DNA of 54,039 nucleotides from Candidatus Omnitrophota bacterium (lineage in GTDB: Bacteria > Omnitrophota > Gorgyraeia > JAHIPI01), in NCBI GenBank assembly GCA_016783745.1, contig JADHVZ010000009.1, positions 1 to 54,039 on the forward strand, read 5' to 3'. The number at the start of each line of letters is the position of its first letter. Within the stretch, counting starts at the first letter, position 1. The notes beneath the pieces were generated by a model. The model was not told where the DNA came from. It did not search any database and saw nothing but the letters and a program-made list of their open reading frames with translations. A program made the position numbers and the translations under genes. Shown here piece by piece: positions 8,009-16,654 of this stretch.

Positions 8009-9090
8009 AAAACTCCCCTTAGAGCCTTCATGAACTTTCTATTCTCCGCCATAGTGCCGATTGTAACGCGAATGTAGCTATCCAGCCCATACGCGTTCAT
8101 ATCGCGCACTATAACACCCCGCTTCAGCATTTTCTGGAATATATCCCTTCCGCTCTGCTTCACGTTTATAAGAATAAAATTCGTATCGCTCTTTACGTAA
8201 TCCAGCCCGAACACTTCGAGCTGCTTGTAAAGATAGTGTTTGCCTTCTAGAATAAGCAGTTTACTGTTCTCAATATGCTCTAAATCCTCCAGGCTTGCGA
8301 TAGCCGCGGCCTGAGCTACTGAATTTACATTAAACGGCTGCCTGACGCGATTCATGAAGGCGGCAGTCTCTTTTTCCGCAATGCCATATCCTATCCTCAG
8401 TCCGCTTAGGCCGTGGGCCTTGGAAAAGGTCCTGAGGATCATCACATTCTTCCTGCCGATATATCTTTTTGTATCAGGAAAATCCTCCCTTTCCACAAAT
8501 TCGTAATAGGCTTCATCGAAGACCACTATGAGATTGGGAGATATATCCTCTAAGAACTTCTCTATCTCCGCTTCCCCTACACTTCTGCCTGTAGGGTTAT
8601 TCGGATTATCTATAAAGATAAGCTTTGTCTTATCCGTAATAGACGCCTTGATAGCCGCTAGATCCGCCTTAAAGTCTTTAAGCGGTAAGACTACCGGCGA
8701 ACCTTCCGTGACCTTACACGCGATATTGTAGATCAGAAACGAAGGTTCGCTCATTATCACCTCGTCGTCCTTATTGACAAAGGTCCTTAAAGCGAGTTCG
8801 ATGATTTCATTGGAGCCGTTGCCTATGATCAGATTATCCGCAGATACATTTAAACTCCTGCTCAAGGCCTGCTTAAAATAATAACAGCTACCGTCAGGAT
8901 ATCTATTGACCGAGAGCGCGGCCTTCTTTATAGCCTTTATGGCGTTCTTCGAAGGCCCCAAAGGATTCTCATTGGAAGCCATCTTGACTATGCTCGATAT
9001 GCCGAGCTCACGCTTGAGTTCCTCGATAGGCTTACCCGGCTCATAGGGCTTTATGCCTATGACGTTCTTTCTGACTAAATTTTTTATCAT
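8005..9090 (-). CDS. hisC: Histidinol-phosphate/aromatic aminotransferase
   Basis: PLP-dependent fold type I aminotransferase of 361 residues. MASNENPLGPS near the N-terminus, DNPNNPTG near residue 165 and the PLP-lysine motif RTFSKAHGLSGLRIGYG near residue 225 are all present. The HisC family converts imidazole acetol phosphate to histidinol phosphate. However, this gene lies between pheA and aroF/tyrA, with no his genes nearby, so it probably also or mainly transaminates phenylpyruvate and 4-hydroxyphenylpyruvate, as some HisC proteins do. Confidence 0.9.
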   Translation of the reverse strand: MIKNLVRKNVIGIKPYEPGKPIEELKRELGISSIVKMASNENPLGPSKNAIKAIKKAALSVNRYPDGSCYYFKQALSRSLNVSADNLIIGNGSNEIIELALRTFVNKDDEVIMSEPSFLIYNIACKVTEGSPVVLPLKDFKADLAAIKASITDKTKLIFIDNPNNPTGRSVGEAEIEKFLEDISPNLIVVFDEAYYEFVEREDFPDTKRYIGRKNVMILRTFSKAHGLSGLRIGYGIAEKETAAFMNRVRQPFNVNSVAQAAAIASLEDLEHIENSKLLILEGKHYLYKQLEVFGLDYVKSDTNFILINVKQSGRDIFQKMLKRGVIVRDMNAYGLDSYIRVTIGTMAENRKFMKALRGVL

Positions 9091-9106
9091 TGCTTATACC
9101 TGCGCT

Positions 9107-9192
9107 CGTTTATCGTATATCGTTAATCGTATATCGTTTTTGTTGATGACCTCCACCGGATTTGTACGATAAACGATAAGCGATCAACGAAT
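9107..9192. repeat. Repeat element B: heptamer-armed inverted repeat (CGTTTAT type)
   Basis: The left arm (9107-9139) has units such as CGTTTAT and CGTATAT. The right arm (9165-9192) has complementary units such as TACGATA and AACGATA. The 29-base core at 9140-9168 starts TTGTTGATGACC and ends CCACCGGATTTGTACG. It matches the reverse complement of 33071-33099 in element E at 28 of 29 bases. An outer CGCTCG/CGAGCG pair flanks the arms. The element fills the pheA-hisC gap. Confidence 0.88.
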
Positions 9193-9213
9193 TACCTGCG
9201 AGCGTACCCCCAA

Positions 9214-10278
9214 CTAGCTTGCCTTCGGATACGATCCTAACACCTTCAGGAATAAACAGTTGTTCTTGAGCGAAGCGAGCGCCTTCCGCACTTTTCTTTC
9301 CTTATGATGCCCGTCTAAATCGACAAAGAAATAATACTTCCACGCCTTTCTTTTGGAAGGCCGGGATTCTATTTTTGTCAGATTGATCCTTCTTCTCTTA
9401 AAAGGAATAAGTATATCATGTAAAGCGCCTGCCCTGTCCTTCATAGTAAATAATATCGATGTCTTGTCATGGGCAGTGGCTTTTACTTCCTGCTTGCCTA
9501 TTATCAAAAACCGCGTGATGTTGTGCCTTGAATCCTGTATAGAGCGCGCCAGTATATTCAGACCGTATTTCCCGGCTGCCAGCCCGCTTGCTATAGCGGC
9601 GCGGTCTCCGCCGTGAGTGGCGTGCATTGCCGCGGCGGTAGTGCTTGCAACTGCCGTTAGACTGGCATTGGGCAGATTCGTCTCGAGCCACATGCGGCAT
9701 TGGGCAAACACCTGCTCATGAGAATAGACTCGTTTTATAGATGATATTTTATTGCGTTTAGTCAAAAGATGATGCTCTATGGGCAAATATACCTCCGAAC
9801 AGATCTTTAACTCTGAATCCACAAACATATCAAGCGTGTGGTTAACCGCTCCCTCTGTGGAATTCTCAATAGGCACCACACCGTAATCCGCCCTTCCGCG
9901 CTCGACCTCTGTGAATACCTCACTGATGCTTTTACATTCAAGATATCTTAACGACTCCCCGAATTTCCTAAGGGCCGCTATATGAGTAAAAGTGGCCTGC
10001 GGGCCCAGATACGCTATCTCCAGGGGCTTTTCCAGGGCGAGCGAACCCGACATTATCTCGCGGTACACCGCTTTAAGGGAATCGTCGGAAAGGGGCCCTT
10101 TATTATCGCTGACTAATTTTCTGTATACTTCTTTTTCCCTGTCCGGGACGTAGACACTGGCACCCTTCTTTGACTTGGCTCTGCCTATAGACAAAGTCAA
10201 ACCGGCCCTTTCGTTCAGAAGCCCTAATATTTTACCGTCTATCTTATCGATTTTTTTACGAAGTCTGGTTATCTCCAT
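9214..10278 (-). CDS. pheA: Bifunctional chorismate mutase/prephenate dehydratase (P-protein)
   Basis: Makes phenylpyruvate from chorismate. Residues 1-~85 are an AroQ-class chorismate mutase (LRKKIDKIDGKILGLLNERA). The dehydratase domain follows, with AYLGPQATFTHIAA and the VVPIENSTEGAVNHT substrate loop. A C-terminal ACT domain carries the phenylalanine-binding KIESRPSKRKAWKYYFFVD segment. I chose the ATG at 10278 because GGAGG lies five bases upstream; the open frame continues to 10308. The gene begins inside the end of scpB. Confidence 0.95.
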   Translation of the reverse strand: MEITRLRKKIDKIDGKILGLLNERAGLTLSIGRAKSKKGASVYVPDREKEVYRKLVSDNKGPLSDDSLKAVYREIMSGSLALEKPLEIAYLGPQATFTHIAALRKFGESLRYLECKSISEVFTEVERGRADYGVVPIENSTEGAVNHTLDMFVDSELKICSEVYLPIEHHLLTKRNKISSIKRVYSHEQVFAQCRMWLETNLPNASLTAVASTTAAAMHATHGGDRAAIASGLAAGKYGLNILARSIQDSRHNITRFLIIGKQEVKATAHDKTSILFTMKDRAGALHDILIPFKRRRINLTKIESRPSKRKAWKYYFFVDLDGHHKERKVRKALASLKNNCLFLKVLGSYPKAS

Positions 10279-10876
10279 AGGAACCTCCTTCCTCTTGCAC
10301 GGCATCATACGCGCCGGTATTCAATTGAGCTATTTTATCCCTCTCCTCTTCGGATAGATCGAATTCCGAGAACTCATTTAATATAGGAAGGTCCTTCAGT
10401 GTATTCAATCCAAAATGCTCCAGGAACAGCCGTGTAGTGCCGTACAGTATGGGCCTGCCCACAGTCTCCCGCCGGCCGGTGATCCTTATTAGTCCTCTCT
10501 CGAGAAGCGTATCAAGCGGGCCCTCAACATTGACTCCCCTGATCGCCTCAAGCTCGCTCCTTGTGACGGGCTGCTTGTATGCTACTATAGACAACGTCTC
10601 AATGGACGCCCGGGAAAGCCTTGATTTCTGGCCTTTAAACCACTTCTTGAGATAAGGGGCCAACTCCGGCGCCGTGCTCAGCCTGTATCCGCCCGCGATC
10701 TCATAAAGCCTAAAACTTGAGTCCTCACCGCTGTATTTTACCTTAAGATCTTCTATAGCTTTTTTGACAAGAGGCTCATCCACGCCAAGCACTTCTTTTA
10801 CCTGTGTTACCGGAACAGGAGCGGAACTGATGAACAAGAATGCTTCGAGGACTCTTCTTAATTCATTTTGATCCAT
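10256..10876 (-). CDS. scpB: Segregation and condensation protein B
   Basis: Winged-helix kleisin-partner subunit of the Smc-ScpAB condensin complex. LRRVLEAFLFISSAPVPVTQ at the N-terminus and ETLSIVAYKQPVTRSELEAI near residue 95 are family hallmarks, followed by the second winged helix (VGRPILYGTTRLFLEHFGL). Its 206 residues are normal; the last ~30 are acidic and probably disordered. It follows scpA by 12 bases. Confidence 0.94.
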   Translation of the reverse strand: MDQNELRRVLEAFLFISSAPVPVTQVKEVLGVDEPLVKKAIEDLKVKYSGEDSSFRLYEIAGGYRLSTAPELAPYLKKWFKGQKSRLSRASIETLSIVAYKQPVTRSELEAIRGVNVEGPLDTLLERGLIRITGRRETVGRPILYGTTRLFLEHFGLNTLKDLPILNEFSEFDLSEEERDKIAQLNTGAYDAVQEEGGSYGDNQTS

Positions 10877-10888
10877 ATTTACCTCTAT

Positions 10889-11626
10889 TTACTTTCCCGA
10901 CGGTTTTACGGTCTCCGGATTTTTGATTATTTCTATCTCGCTGAAAGGATCCTGCTGTATCACCAGGATCTCCTTCAATCTTATAAGTTCCAGGACAGCT
11001 AGAAACGTAGCGATTATCTCTAATTTACTCTTTGCTTCACTGAAAAGCCGGCTAAAAAATATCCTCGTCTGATTGACTAACATATGAAATATATCGTGCA
11101 TCTTTTCACCGACAGTAAATTCGTCCTTGACCACCCTGTAGAAGGTATCCTTAGGCACCTCTTTTAACACCTTGGAGAATGCTGTCAGAAGATCAAATAT
11201 GCTCGCTTCGAAAAATGGGCTGTCTTCTGTCTCCAGAAGCGGCCTCTCCTCGGTCTTCCGCGTAAACAGTTGACTTGACACAGCCTCCTTCGCCGCCAAT
11301 TCATCTGCCGCATCTTTAAAGCGCCTGTATTCGAGGAGCCTTTTTACGAGTTCGGAACGCGGGTCTTCCTGCTCCATCTCCTGCTGAGGCGTTTCATCCG
11401 GCGGCAGAAGCATCTTTGATTTTATCTGCATAAGAGTGGCGGCCATCACTATAAATTCGCCGGCTATATCCAGATCAAGAAGCTTCATCATCTCAATGTA
11501 TTCAAGATACTGATCGGTTATCTTGGCGACAGGAATATCGTAGATATCGATCTCTTCTTTTTTAATAAGAAAAAGCAGGAGGTCCAGCGGACCTTCGAAA
11601 ATCTCAAGTTTGACTTTATATTTCAT
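10889..11626 (-). CDS. scpA: Segregation and condensation protein A
   Basis: Kleisin subunit of the Smc-ScpAB condensin. The N-terminal motif EIFEGPLDLLLFLIKKEEID, followed by IYDIPVAKITDQYLEY, is diagnostic, and the C-terminal winged helix (ATFLAVLELIRLKEILVIQQ) binds the Smc head. Length (245) is normal. It overlaps the end of trpS by 11 bases. Confidence 0.95.
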   Translation of the reverse strand: MKYKVKLEIFEGPLDLLLFLIKKEEIDIYDIPVAKITDQYLEYIEMMKLLDLDIAGEFIVMAATLMQIKSKMLLPPDETPQQEMEQEDPRSELVKRLLEYRRFKDAADELAAKEAVSSQLFTRKTEERPLLETEDSPFFEASIFDLLTAFSKVLKEVPKDTFYRVVKDEFTVGEKMHDIFHMLVNQTRIFFSRLFSEAKSKLEIIATFLAVLELIRLKEILVIQQDPFSEIEIIKNPETVKPSGK

Positions 11627-12629
11627 CTTTTTTTATCGTATGGAACAGATGTAAAGTTTTCTTTACCTCATCTATATTTTTTCCGGCCTCCGCGCGCACC
11701 TTATCCAGGCATTTCATCAAAGGGCCGATTATTTTTTCCTCTTTATTCACTTCAAGGTCTTTTCGTTTCTTCCTTATGGGCTCAAGATATTCTATCAATA
11801 CCTCCGCCATTATCTTTTTGCATTCAGTGCATCCGCGAAAGGCGTTTTTACACCAATCCTCCGCTTCTTTTACCATGCCCTCCGGCGCGAAACTCTTATA
11901 ATACGAAAAGACATTGCATTTCTGCGGATGGCCCTTGTCTGTCAGTCTTATTCTTTTAGGATCCGTTATCATCCGCGCCACTTTTTTTATTATATCATCC
12001 GGATTTTCGCCCAGGGAGATGTAATTATCGTAACTTTTTGACATCTTTCTGTTGTCTGTGCCAAGCAACTTCGGTATCTCAGTCAGCAATGCCTCCGGTT
12101 CCGGAAACATCACTTCCCCATACATAGTGTTAAAGCGCCTCACTATCTCTCTGGTAAGCTCAAGATGCGGCAGCTGGTCCTCTCCCACAGGAACAACATT
12201 CGCTTTATAAAGCGCTATATCGGCGGCCTGGAGCACGGGATAGCCTAAAAAAGCATAGGTCGTAAGTGTCCTGCCCTTGATCTCCCTAAGCTGTTCCTTG
12301 TAAGTCGGATTTCTTTCAAGCCAACCTAACGGCACGAATAATGAAAAAGTCATCGCAAGCTCGAGGTGCTCGGGAACATGCGATTGTACGAATACCGAAC
12401 TTTTACTAAGATCGATGCCGCAGCTTATCCAGTCCAGCATCATATCCATGGAATACTGCTTCAACCGTTCAGGGTCTTCGTACTCGCTCATCAACGCGTG
12501 CCAGTCAGCGATCATGAAATAGCATTCATACTCATCCTGAAGCTTTGTCCAGTTTTTTAACGCTCCTACCAGATGCCCGATATGCAACGGCCCGGTAGGC
12601 CTCATCCCGCTTAGGATCTTCTTTTTCAT
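11616..12629 (-). CDS. trpS: Tryptophanyl-tRNA synthetase
   Basis: Class I synthetase charging tRNA-Trp. SGMRPTGPLHIGHLVGAL carries the HIGH motif near residue 18. DNRKMSKSYDNYISL carries KMSKS near residue 195. PVGEDQLPHLELTREI, typical of the tryptophan pocket region, lies near residue 150. Length (337) is normal. Start and infB stop share one base (TAATG), a coupled arrangement. Confidence 0.96.
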   Translation of the reverse strand: MKKKILSGMRPTGPLHIGHLVGALKNWTKLQDEYECYFMIADWHALMSEYEDPERLKQYSMDMMLDWISCGIDLSKSSVFVQSHVPEHLELAMTFSLFVPLGWLERNPTYKEQLREIKGRTLTTYAFLGYPVLQAADIALYKANVVPVGEDQLPHLELTREIVRRFNTMYGEVMFPEPEALLTEIPKLLGTDNRKMSKSYDNYISLGENPDDIIKKVARMITDPKRIRLTDKGHPQKCNVFSYYKSFAPEGMVKEAEDWCKNAFRGCTECKKIMAEVLIEYLEPIRKKRKDLEVNKEEKIIGPLMKCLDKVRAEAGKNIDEVKKTLHLFHTIKKDEI

Positions 12630-14824
12630 TACCTTTTCTCCAGCCTCCGCGCTATTTGCTGAATCTCATACACCTCTATGATGTCGCCTGTTTTTATAGT
12701 GTTAAAGTTTGACAGCGCTATGCCGCACTCAAAACCTTCCGCGACTTCCTTGGCGTCGTCTTTAAATCTTTTAAGAGAGGATATCTTGCCCTCGTATATC
12801 ACCTTTCCTTCTCTAAATAATTTGGCTATGGCATTTCTCCCTATCTTGCCCTTCACTATATAACACCCGGCTATAGTGCCCACTTTAGTCTTCGAGAATA
12901 CCTGTCTGACCTGAGCCCTGCCCAAAAGCACTTCTTTGGATATCGGCTCAAGCATTCCTTCCATGGCCGCCCTTATGTCGGCTGTCGCTTCATAGATAAT
13001 ATTGTACAGCTTTATCTCAACGCCATCCCTGTCCGCGATCCCCAGAGCCTTCGATTCGACTTTAACGTGAAAGCCTATGATGATAGCGTTTGATGCGTGC
13101 GCAAGTACAACGTCGGCGTCGTTTACGTTACCTACCCCTGAATGTATTACATTGATCTTTATATCCCTGGTGCTCAATTCTAAAAGGGACTTCTGAAGGG
13201 CCTCGATCGAGCCCGAAACATCTCCCTTCACTATGACCTTCAGTTCCTGCAGCTTGTTTTTTTCTATCTGTTTATATAATCCGGCGAGCGAGACATGCTT
13301 TGAAGCCGAAAGCTCTCTTTCCTTGTTGGTATTCTGTCTCCGCATACAAAACTCACGAGCTTTTCTTTCGTCTTTTACGACAAAGAATTTTTCTCCTGCC
13401 TGGGGCACGCCTGAAAGGCCTAATATTGCGACGGGCATGGATGGAGGAGCCTCGTGTACCTGCTCGCCCTTATCGTTTATCATCGCTTTTATCTTGCCGT
13501 AATAAGAACCCGCTATTACGATCTCCCCTACATGCAGCGTTCCGCTCTGGACCAGTATCGTGGCGACGACTCCGCGGCCGTGAGAAAGTTCACTTTCCAC
13601 GACAACGCCTTTTGCCATTGTTTTCGGATTGGCCTTTAACTCCAGCATCTCGGCTTCCAGAAGAAGCAACTCAAGAAGCTGGTCTATGCCTTTTCCCGTC
13701 TTCGCAGAGACCTCTACTACTACAGTGCTGCCGCCCCAGTCTTCGGGAAGCAGGTTATGTTTTGACAGCTGGTTTTTCACCCCCTCTAGATCTATATGAG
13801 GCAGGTCGCATTTGTTGAGAGCGACCACTATCGGCACTCCGGCGGCGCGCGCGTGGTCAATAGCCTCCACGGTCTGCGGCATGACACCGTCGTCCGCTGC
13901 TACTACAAGCACTACTACGTCAGTTGCGTTTGCGCCCCTCGCCCTCATCGCTGTAAAAGCTTCGTGGCCGGGTGTATCAAGAAATGTTACGGCGCCTTTT
14001 TCAAGCTCGACTTCGTAGGCGCCGATATGCTGAGTTATACTGCCATATTCCTTCGCGGCGATCTTTGTCTTTCGTATCATGTCCAGAAGTGATGTCTTCC
14101 CGTGATCGACATGTCCCATCAAAGTCACTACCGGAGCTCTCAGCACAAAATCACTTTCGTCCTCTTCTTCGTATTGCTTATAGGTCTCTTCCTCAAAAGT
14201 CGAGATTATACCAACCTCCACACCGTATATACGGGCAATATCACTCACTATCTTTCCATCAAGAGGCTGATTAATAGTGGCAAATATACCCTTTTCTATC
14301 ATACCCATCATGAGCTCATTAGGCTTGAGTTCCAATTTTATGGCTAGATCTTTTACTGTGATCGGAATGGCTATTTTGATGCTCCTTGCCGGCGGCTCTT
14401 CAGCGCTGTAAGGGGCCGATTCGTCTTGTGCGATCTCCCGGCTTAAAACCTTTCCTTCGATATCCGGCTCTTTTTTAACCGGTATCGCGGGCTCTACAGG
14501 CGGCTTAATAACTTTTCCCGGCGTGGCCGGAGGCGAAACAGGCGCGGCTTTCTCTGCAGGAGGAGAGGGGCTTTTAGCCTTTATCGACTCCCTTTTCCGG
14601 GCTTCCGCTTTTATAGCTTCTTCCCCGGGAGTCTTAAAAATGATCTTCTTGGCCTTTTTAGGTTTACCGGCGATCTTAACGGCGGCTTTCTTCACCGCTT
14701 GATTTTTGGATTTCTTTGAAGAAACCGCTTTTTTCCTGGAAACCTTTGGCTTCACGGCCTTGGGAGACTTTTTAGACTTTTTTTCCTCTTTTTCCTGATC
14801 ACTCTTTTTTGCCATAGCTATCAA
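12629..14824 (-). CDS. infB: Translation initiation factor IF-2
   Basis: GTPase that delivers initiator tRNA to the ribosome. About 165 lysine- and proline-rich, low-complexity residues are followed by an IF2N-like segment. The G domain has [16 protein letters not shown] (G1), DTPGHEAF (G3), NKCD (G4) and SAKTGKG (G5). Domains II-IV follow, including [12 protein letters not shown] near the C-terminus. The start is a TTG at 14824: an ideal GGAGGAGG lies seven bases before it and it overlaps the nusA stop as TTGA. The ATG three codons later has no well-placed ribosome site. Confidence 0.96.
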   Translation of the reverse strand: MIAMAKKSDQEKEEKKSKKSPKAVKPKVSRKKAVSSKKSKNQAVKKAAVKIAGKPKKAKKIIFKTPGEEAIKAEARKRESIKAKSPSPPAEKAAPVSPPATPGKVIKPPVEPAIPVKKEPDIEGKVLSREIAQDESAPYSAEEPPARSIKIAIPITVKDLAIKLELKPNELMMGMIEKGIFATINQPLDGKIVSDIARIYGVEVGIISTFEEETYKQYEEEDESDFVLRAPVVTLMGHVDHGKTSLLDMIRKTKIAAKEYGSITQHIGAYEVELEKGAVTFLDTPGHEAFTAMRARGANATDVVVLVVAADDGVMPQTVEAIDHARAAGVPIVVALNKCDLPHIDLEGVKNQLSKHNLLPEDWGGSTVVVEVSAKTGKGIDQLLELLLLEAEMLELKANPKTMAKGVVVESELSHGRGVVATILVQSGTLHVGEIVIAGSYYGKIKAMINDKGEQVHEAPPSMPVAILGLSGVPQAGEKFFVVKDERKAREFCMRRQNTNKERELSASKHVSLAGLYKQIEKNKLQELKVIVKGDVSGSIEALQKSLLELSTRDIKINVIHSGVGNVNDADVVLAHASNAIIIGFHVKVESKALGIADRDGVEIKLYNIIYEATADIRAAMEGMLEPISKEVLLGRAQVRQVFSKTKVGTIAGCYIVKGKIGRNAIAKLFREGKVIYEGKISSLKRFKDDAKEVAEGFECGIALSNFNTIKTGDIIEVYEIQQIARRLEKR

Positions 14825-16014
14825 TCGCTATCCTCCTCCGCCTTCTCCTTTTTCTCATCCTTTTGCGCCCCTTGCCCCTGAAGCCGTTTTATGACATCCT
14901 TAGCGGATTCTATCATCCTTTCCGCCGTCTTTGCGCCTATGCCGGGCAACTCGCTTAATTTCTTAGCGCTCGCACCCGCTATCTTATCAATCGTGCTAAA
15001 CTGTGAATTTTCAAGAATATCCATGGCCTTTTTGCCGACACCTTCGATCGATAGCAAGGAAACACTCTCAATCGCTTTTATATCTTTCTTGCTCCTTATG
15101 TCAATATTCCAGCCGGTAAGTTTTGACGCCAATCTTACGTTCTGGCCGTGTTTGCCAATAGCCAGCGACAGTTGATCGTCATCCACTACTACCTTAGCCC
15201 GCATATTCTCCCTGTTTATCTCTATATCGGATATCTCAGCGGGGCTAAGAGACGCTTTTATATAATCTCTTGTATCCTCATTCCACCTTATTATATCTAT
15301 CCTCTCGCCGCCAAGCTCTCTGACAACGTTCTTAACGCGCTGGCCTCGCATCCCTACGCACGCGCCCACAGAATCCACTTTCTCCTCTTTGGAAAACACG
15401 GAAAGCTTTGTCCTGTCCCCGGCTTCGCGGGCTATGCCCTTTATCTCTACAATTCCTTCGTCTATCTCCGGTACCTCAAGTTCAAATAACCGCTTTACAA
15501 ACATAGGATGTGACCTTGAAAGAATGACCTGAGGACCCTTTGTGGTCTTTTTGACTTCCAGTATAAGGGCCCTTACCCTGTCGCCCTGCCTGAAGTTGTC
15601 TTTAGGGCATAGCTCTCTTCTCATCAATATGCCCTCTGTCTTTCCCAGATCCACTATCAAGTTGCCTTTGTCAAGCCTGTGAACCGAGCCGGTGCAAAGG
15701 GCATGCACCCTTTCGTTAAAATCTTCAAATATGACGTCCCTTTCAGCTTCCCGTATCTTCTGTATGATCACCTGCTTGGCTGTCTGGGCCGCGATCCTTC
15801 CAAATTCTTCGGATTTGATCTCTTTGCCTTCGCTTAAAACCTTTATCTCGCCTGTTTCCTTATCGATTTCGACAAATATGTCCTCAACATGCTTGCCGAC
15901 GATCTTTCTGGCGGCGCTTACCAGAGCAGACTGTATCGCGCTAAACAGCAGGTCTCTGCTTATGCCCTTTTCTCTTTCTATCTGTTCGAGTATATTCAGT
16001 AATTCTCCGCTCAT
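14821..16014 (-). CDS. nusA: Transcription termination/antitermination factor NusA
   Basis: RNA polymerase-binding elongation factor. The N-terminal domain (LNILEQIEREKGISRDLLFS) binds polymerase. It is followed by an S1 domain near residues 105-175 and two KH domains, including VGACVGMRGQRVKNVVRELG and LAIGKHGQNVRLASKLTGW. A C-terminal helix-hairpin-helix unit (IEGVGKKAMDIL, LPGIGAKTAERMI) is extra relative to short NusA forms. It lies between rimP and infB, the standard bacterial order, and also acts with boxA at rRNA operons. Confidence 0.96.
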   Translation of the reverse strand: MSGELLNILEQIEREKGISRDLLFSAIQSALVSAARKIVGKHVEDIFVEIDKETGEIKVLSEGKEIKSEEFGRIAAQTAKQVIIQKIREAERDVIFEDFNERVHALCTGSVHRLDKGNLIVDLGKTEGILMRRELCPKDNFRQGDRVRALILEVKKTTKGPQVILSRSHPMFVKRLFELEVPEIDEGIVEIKGIAREAGDRTKLSVFSKEEKVDSVGACVGMRGQRVKNVVRELGGERIDIIRWNEDTRDYIKASLSPAEISDIEINRENMRAKVVVDDDQLSLAIGKHGQNVRLASKLTGWNIDIRSKKDIKAIESVSLLSIEGVGKKAMDILENSQFSTIDKIAGASAKKLSELPGIGAKTAERMIESAKDVIKRLQGQGAQKDEKKEKAEEDSD

Positions 16015-16030
16015 CTTTTATCCTATTTTT

Positions 16031-16501
16031 TTATACCAGGTTTTTATAATCCAGCGTGGCTTTCGAGATCTGAGAAAACGGTATATGCTCAGCCCTACCG
16101 CCTTCCGCCAGCACTGTTATGCCTTCATCGTCTACTGCTTCAAGCGGGCCGTTAAATTCCTTCCTGTCATTAACGGGCGCATAAGTATAGACTTGCACTT
16201 TTTTGCCTTTCAACTTCAAAAAATCTTTTTTTGTGCTCAGGTGTCTGTCCATGCCCGGAGACGCTATCTCAAGTATATATTTTTCGTTGATGAGATCTTC
16301 GTTATCCAGGGCCTCACTTACGATCTCATTCATCCTGGCACATTCACCTATGGTTATGCCTTCTTCTGTGTCGGCCAGGATGCGCAGCACTTTCACGCTG
16401 CCTTCCTGCCTGTATATGATATCCACAATGTCGACATTATTCTCATCAAATATGCCGGTTATTTTATCCCGTATCATGCTTATCACATCTTCCCTGCGCA
16501 T
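16031..16501 (-). CDS. rimP: Ribosome maturation factor RimP
   Basis: Cytosolic 30S assembly factor of 156 residues. The N-terminal alpha/beta domain shows VLRILADTEEGITIGECARM near residue 35 and YILEIASPGMDRHL near residue 75, the characteristic SPG(L/M)DR motif. A C-terminal SH3-like domain follows. The ATG is preceded by GGAGG in the stretch CGGAGGATGAGG. First gene of the rimP-nusA-infB set. Confidence 0.93.
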   Translation of the reverse strand: MRREDVISMIRDKITGIFDENNVDIVDIIYRQEGSVKVLRILADTEEGITIGECARMNEIVSEALDNEDLINEKYILEIASPGMDRHLSTKKDFLKLKGKKVQVYTYAPVNDRKEFNGPLEAVDDEGITVLAEGGRAEHIPFSQISKATLDYKNLV

Positions 16502-16544
16502 TGCGCCTCATCCTCCGTAACTTATTAAAGGTGTATCAGAAAAT

Positions 16545-16576
16545 AAAAAAGGGCTCCATTAATCACTAATGAACCC
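16545..16576 (-). terminator. Intrinsic terminator in the proS-rimP gap (possible attenuator)
   Basis: On the minus strand GGGTTCATTA pairs with TAATGGAGCCC (ten pairs, one bulged G, one G:U) around the loop GTGAT, followed by six T. It lies between the proS stop codon and rimP. A promoter-like TTGACA lies upstream of it, so it may serve both to end proS transcripts and to attenuate the nusA operon. Confidence 0.75.
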
Positions 16577-16612
16577 GCTTTTTATCCCTCCTTCTCTCAA
16601 GAATTTAAATTT

Positions 16613-16641
16613 ATGGTACTATAATGTTTATCCTTTGTCAA
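16613..16641 (-). promoter_or_regulatory. Candidate promoter upstream of the rimP-nusA-infB leader
   Basis: A perfect TTGACA (16641-16636) is followed after 17 bases by TACCAT (16618-16613), a weak -10 box. If used, the transcript has a leader of about 105 bases containing the terminator hairpin. A purine-rich AAGGAGGG lies in the leader with no start codon at the usual distance. Confidence 0.4.
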
Positions 16642-16654
16642 GAGGAAATATATA

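Noticed and set aside
16502-16654. Initiator tRNA gene before rimP, as in E. coli
   Set aside because: No cloverleaf or CCA end can be drawn; the gap holds only a promoter-like site and a terminator hairpin.
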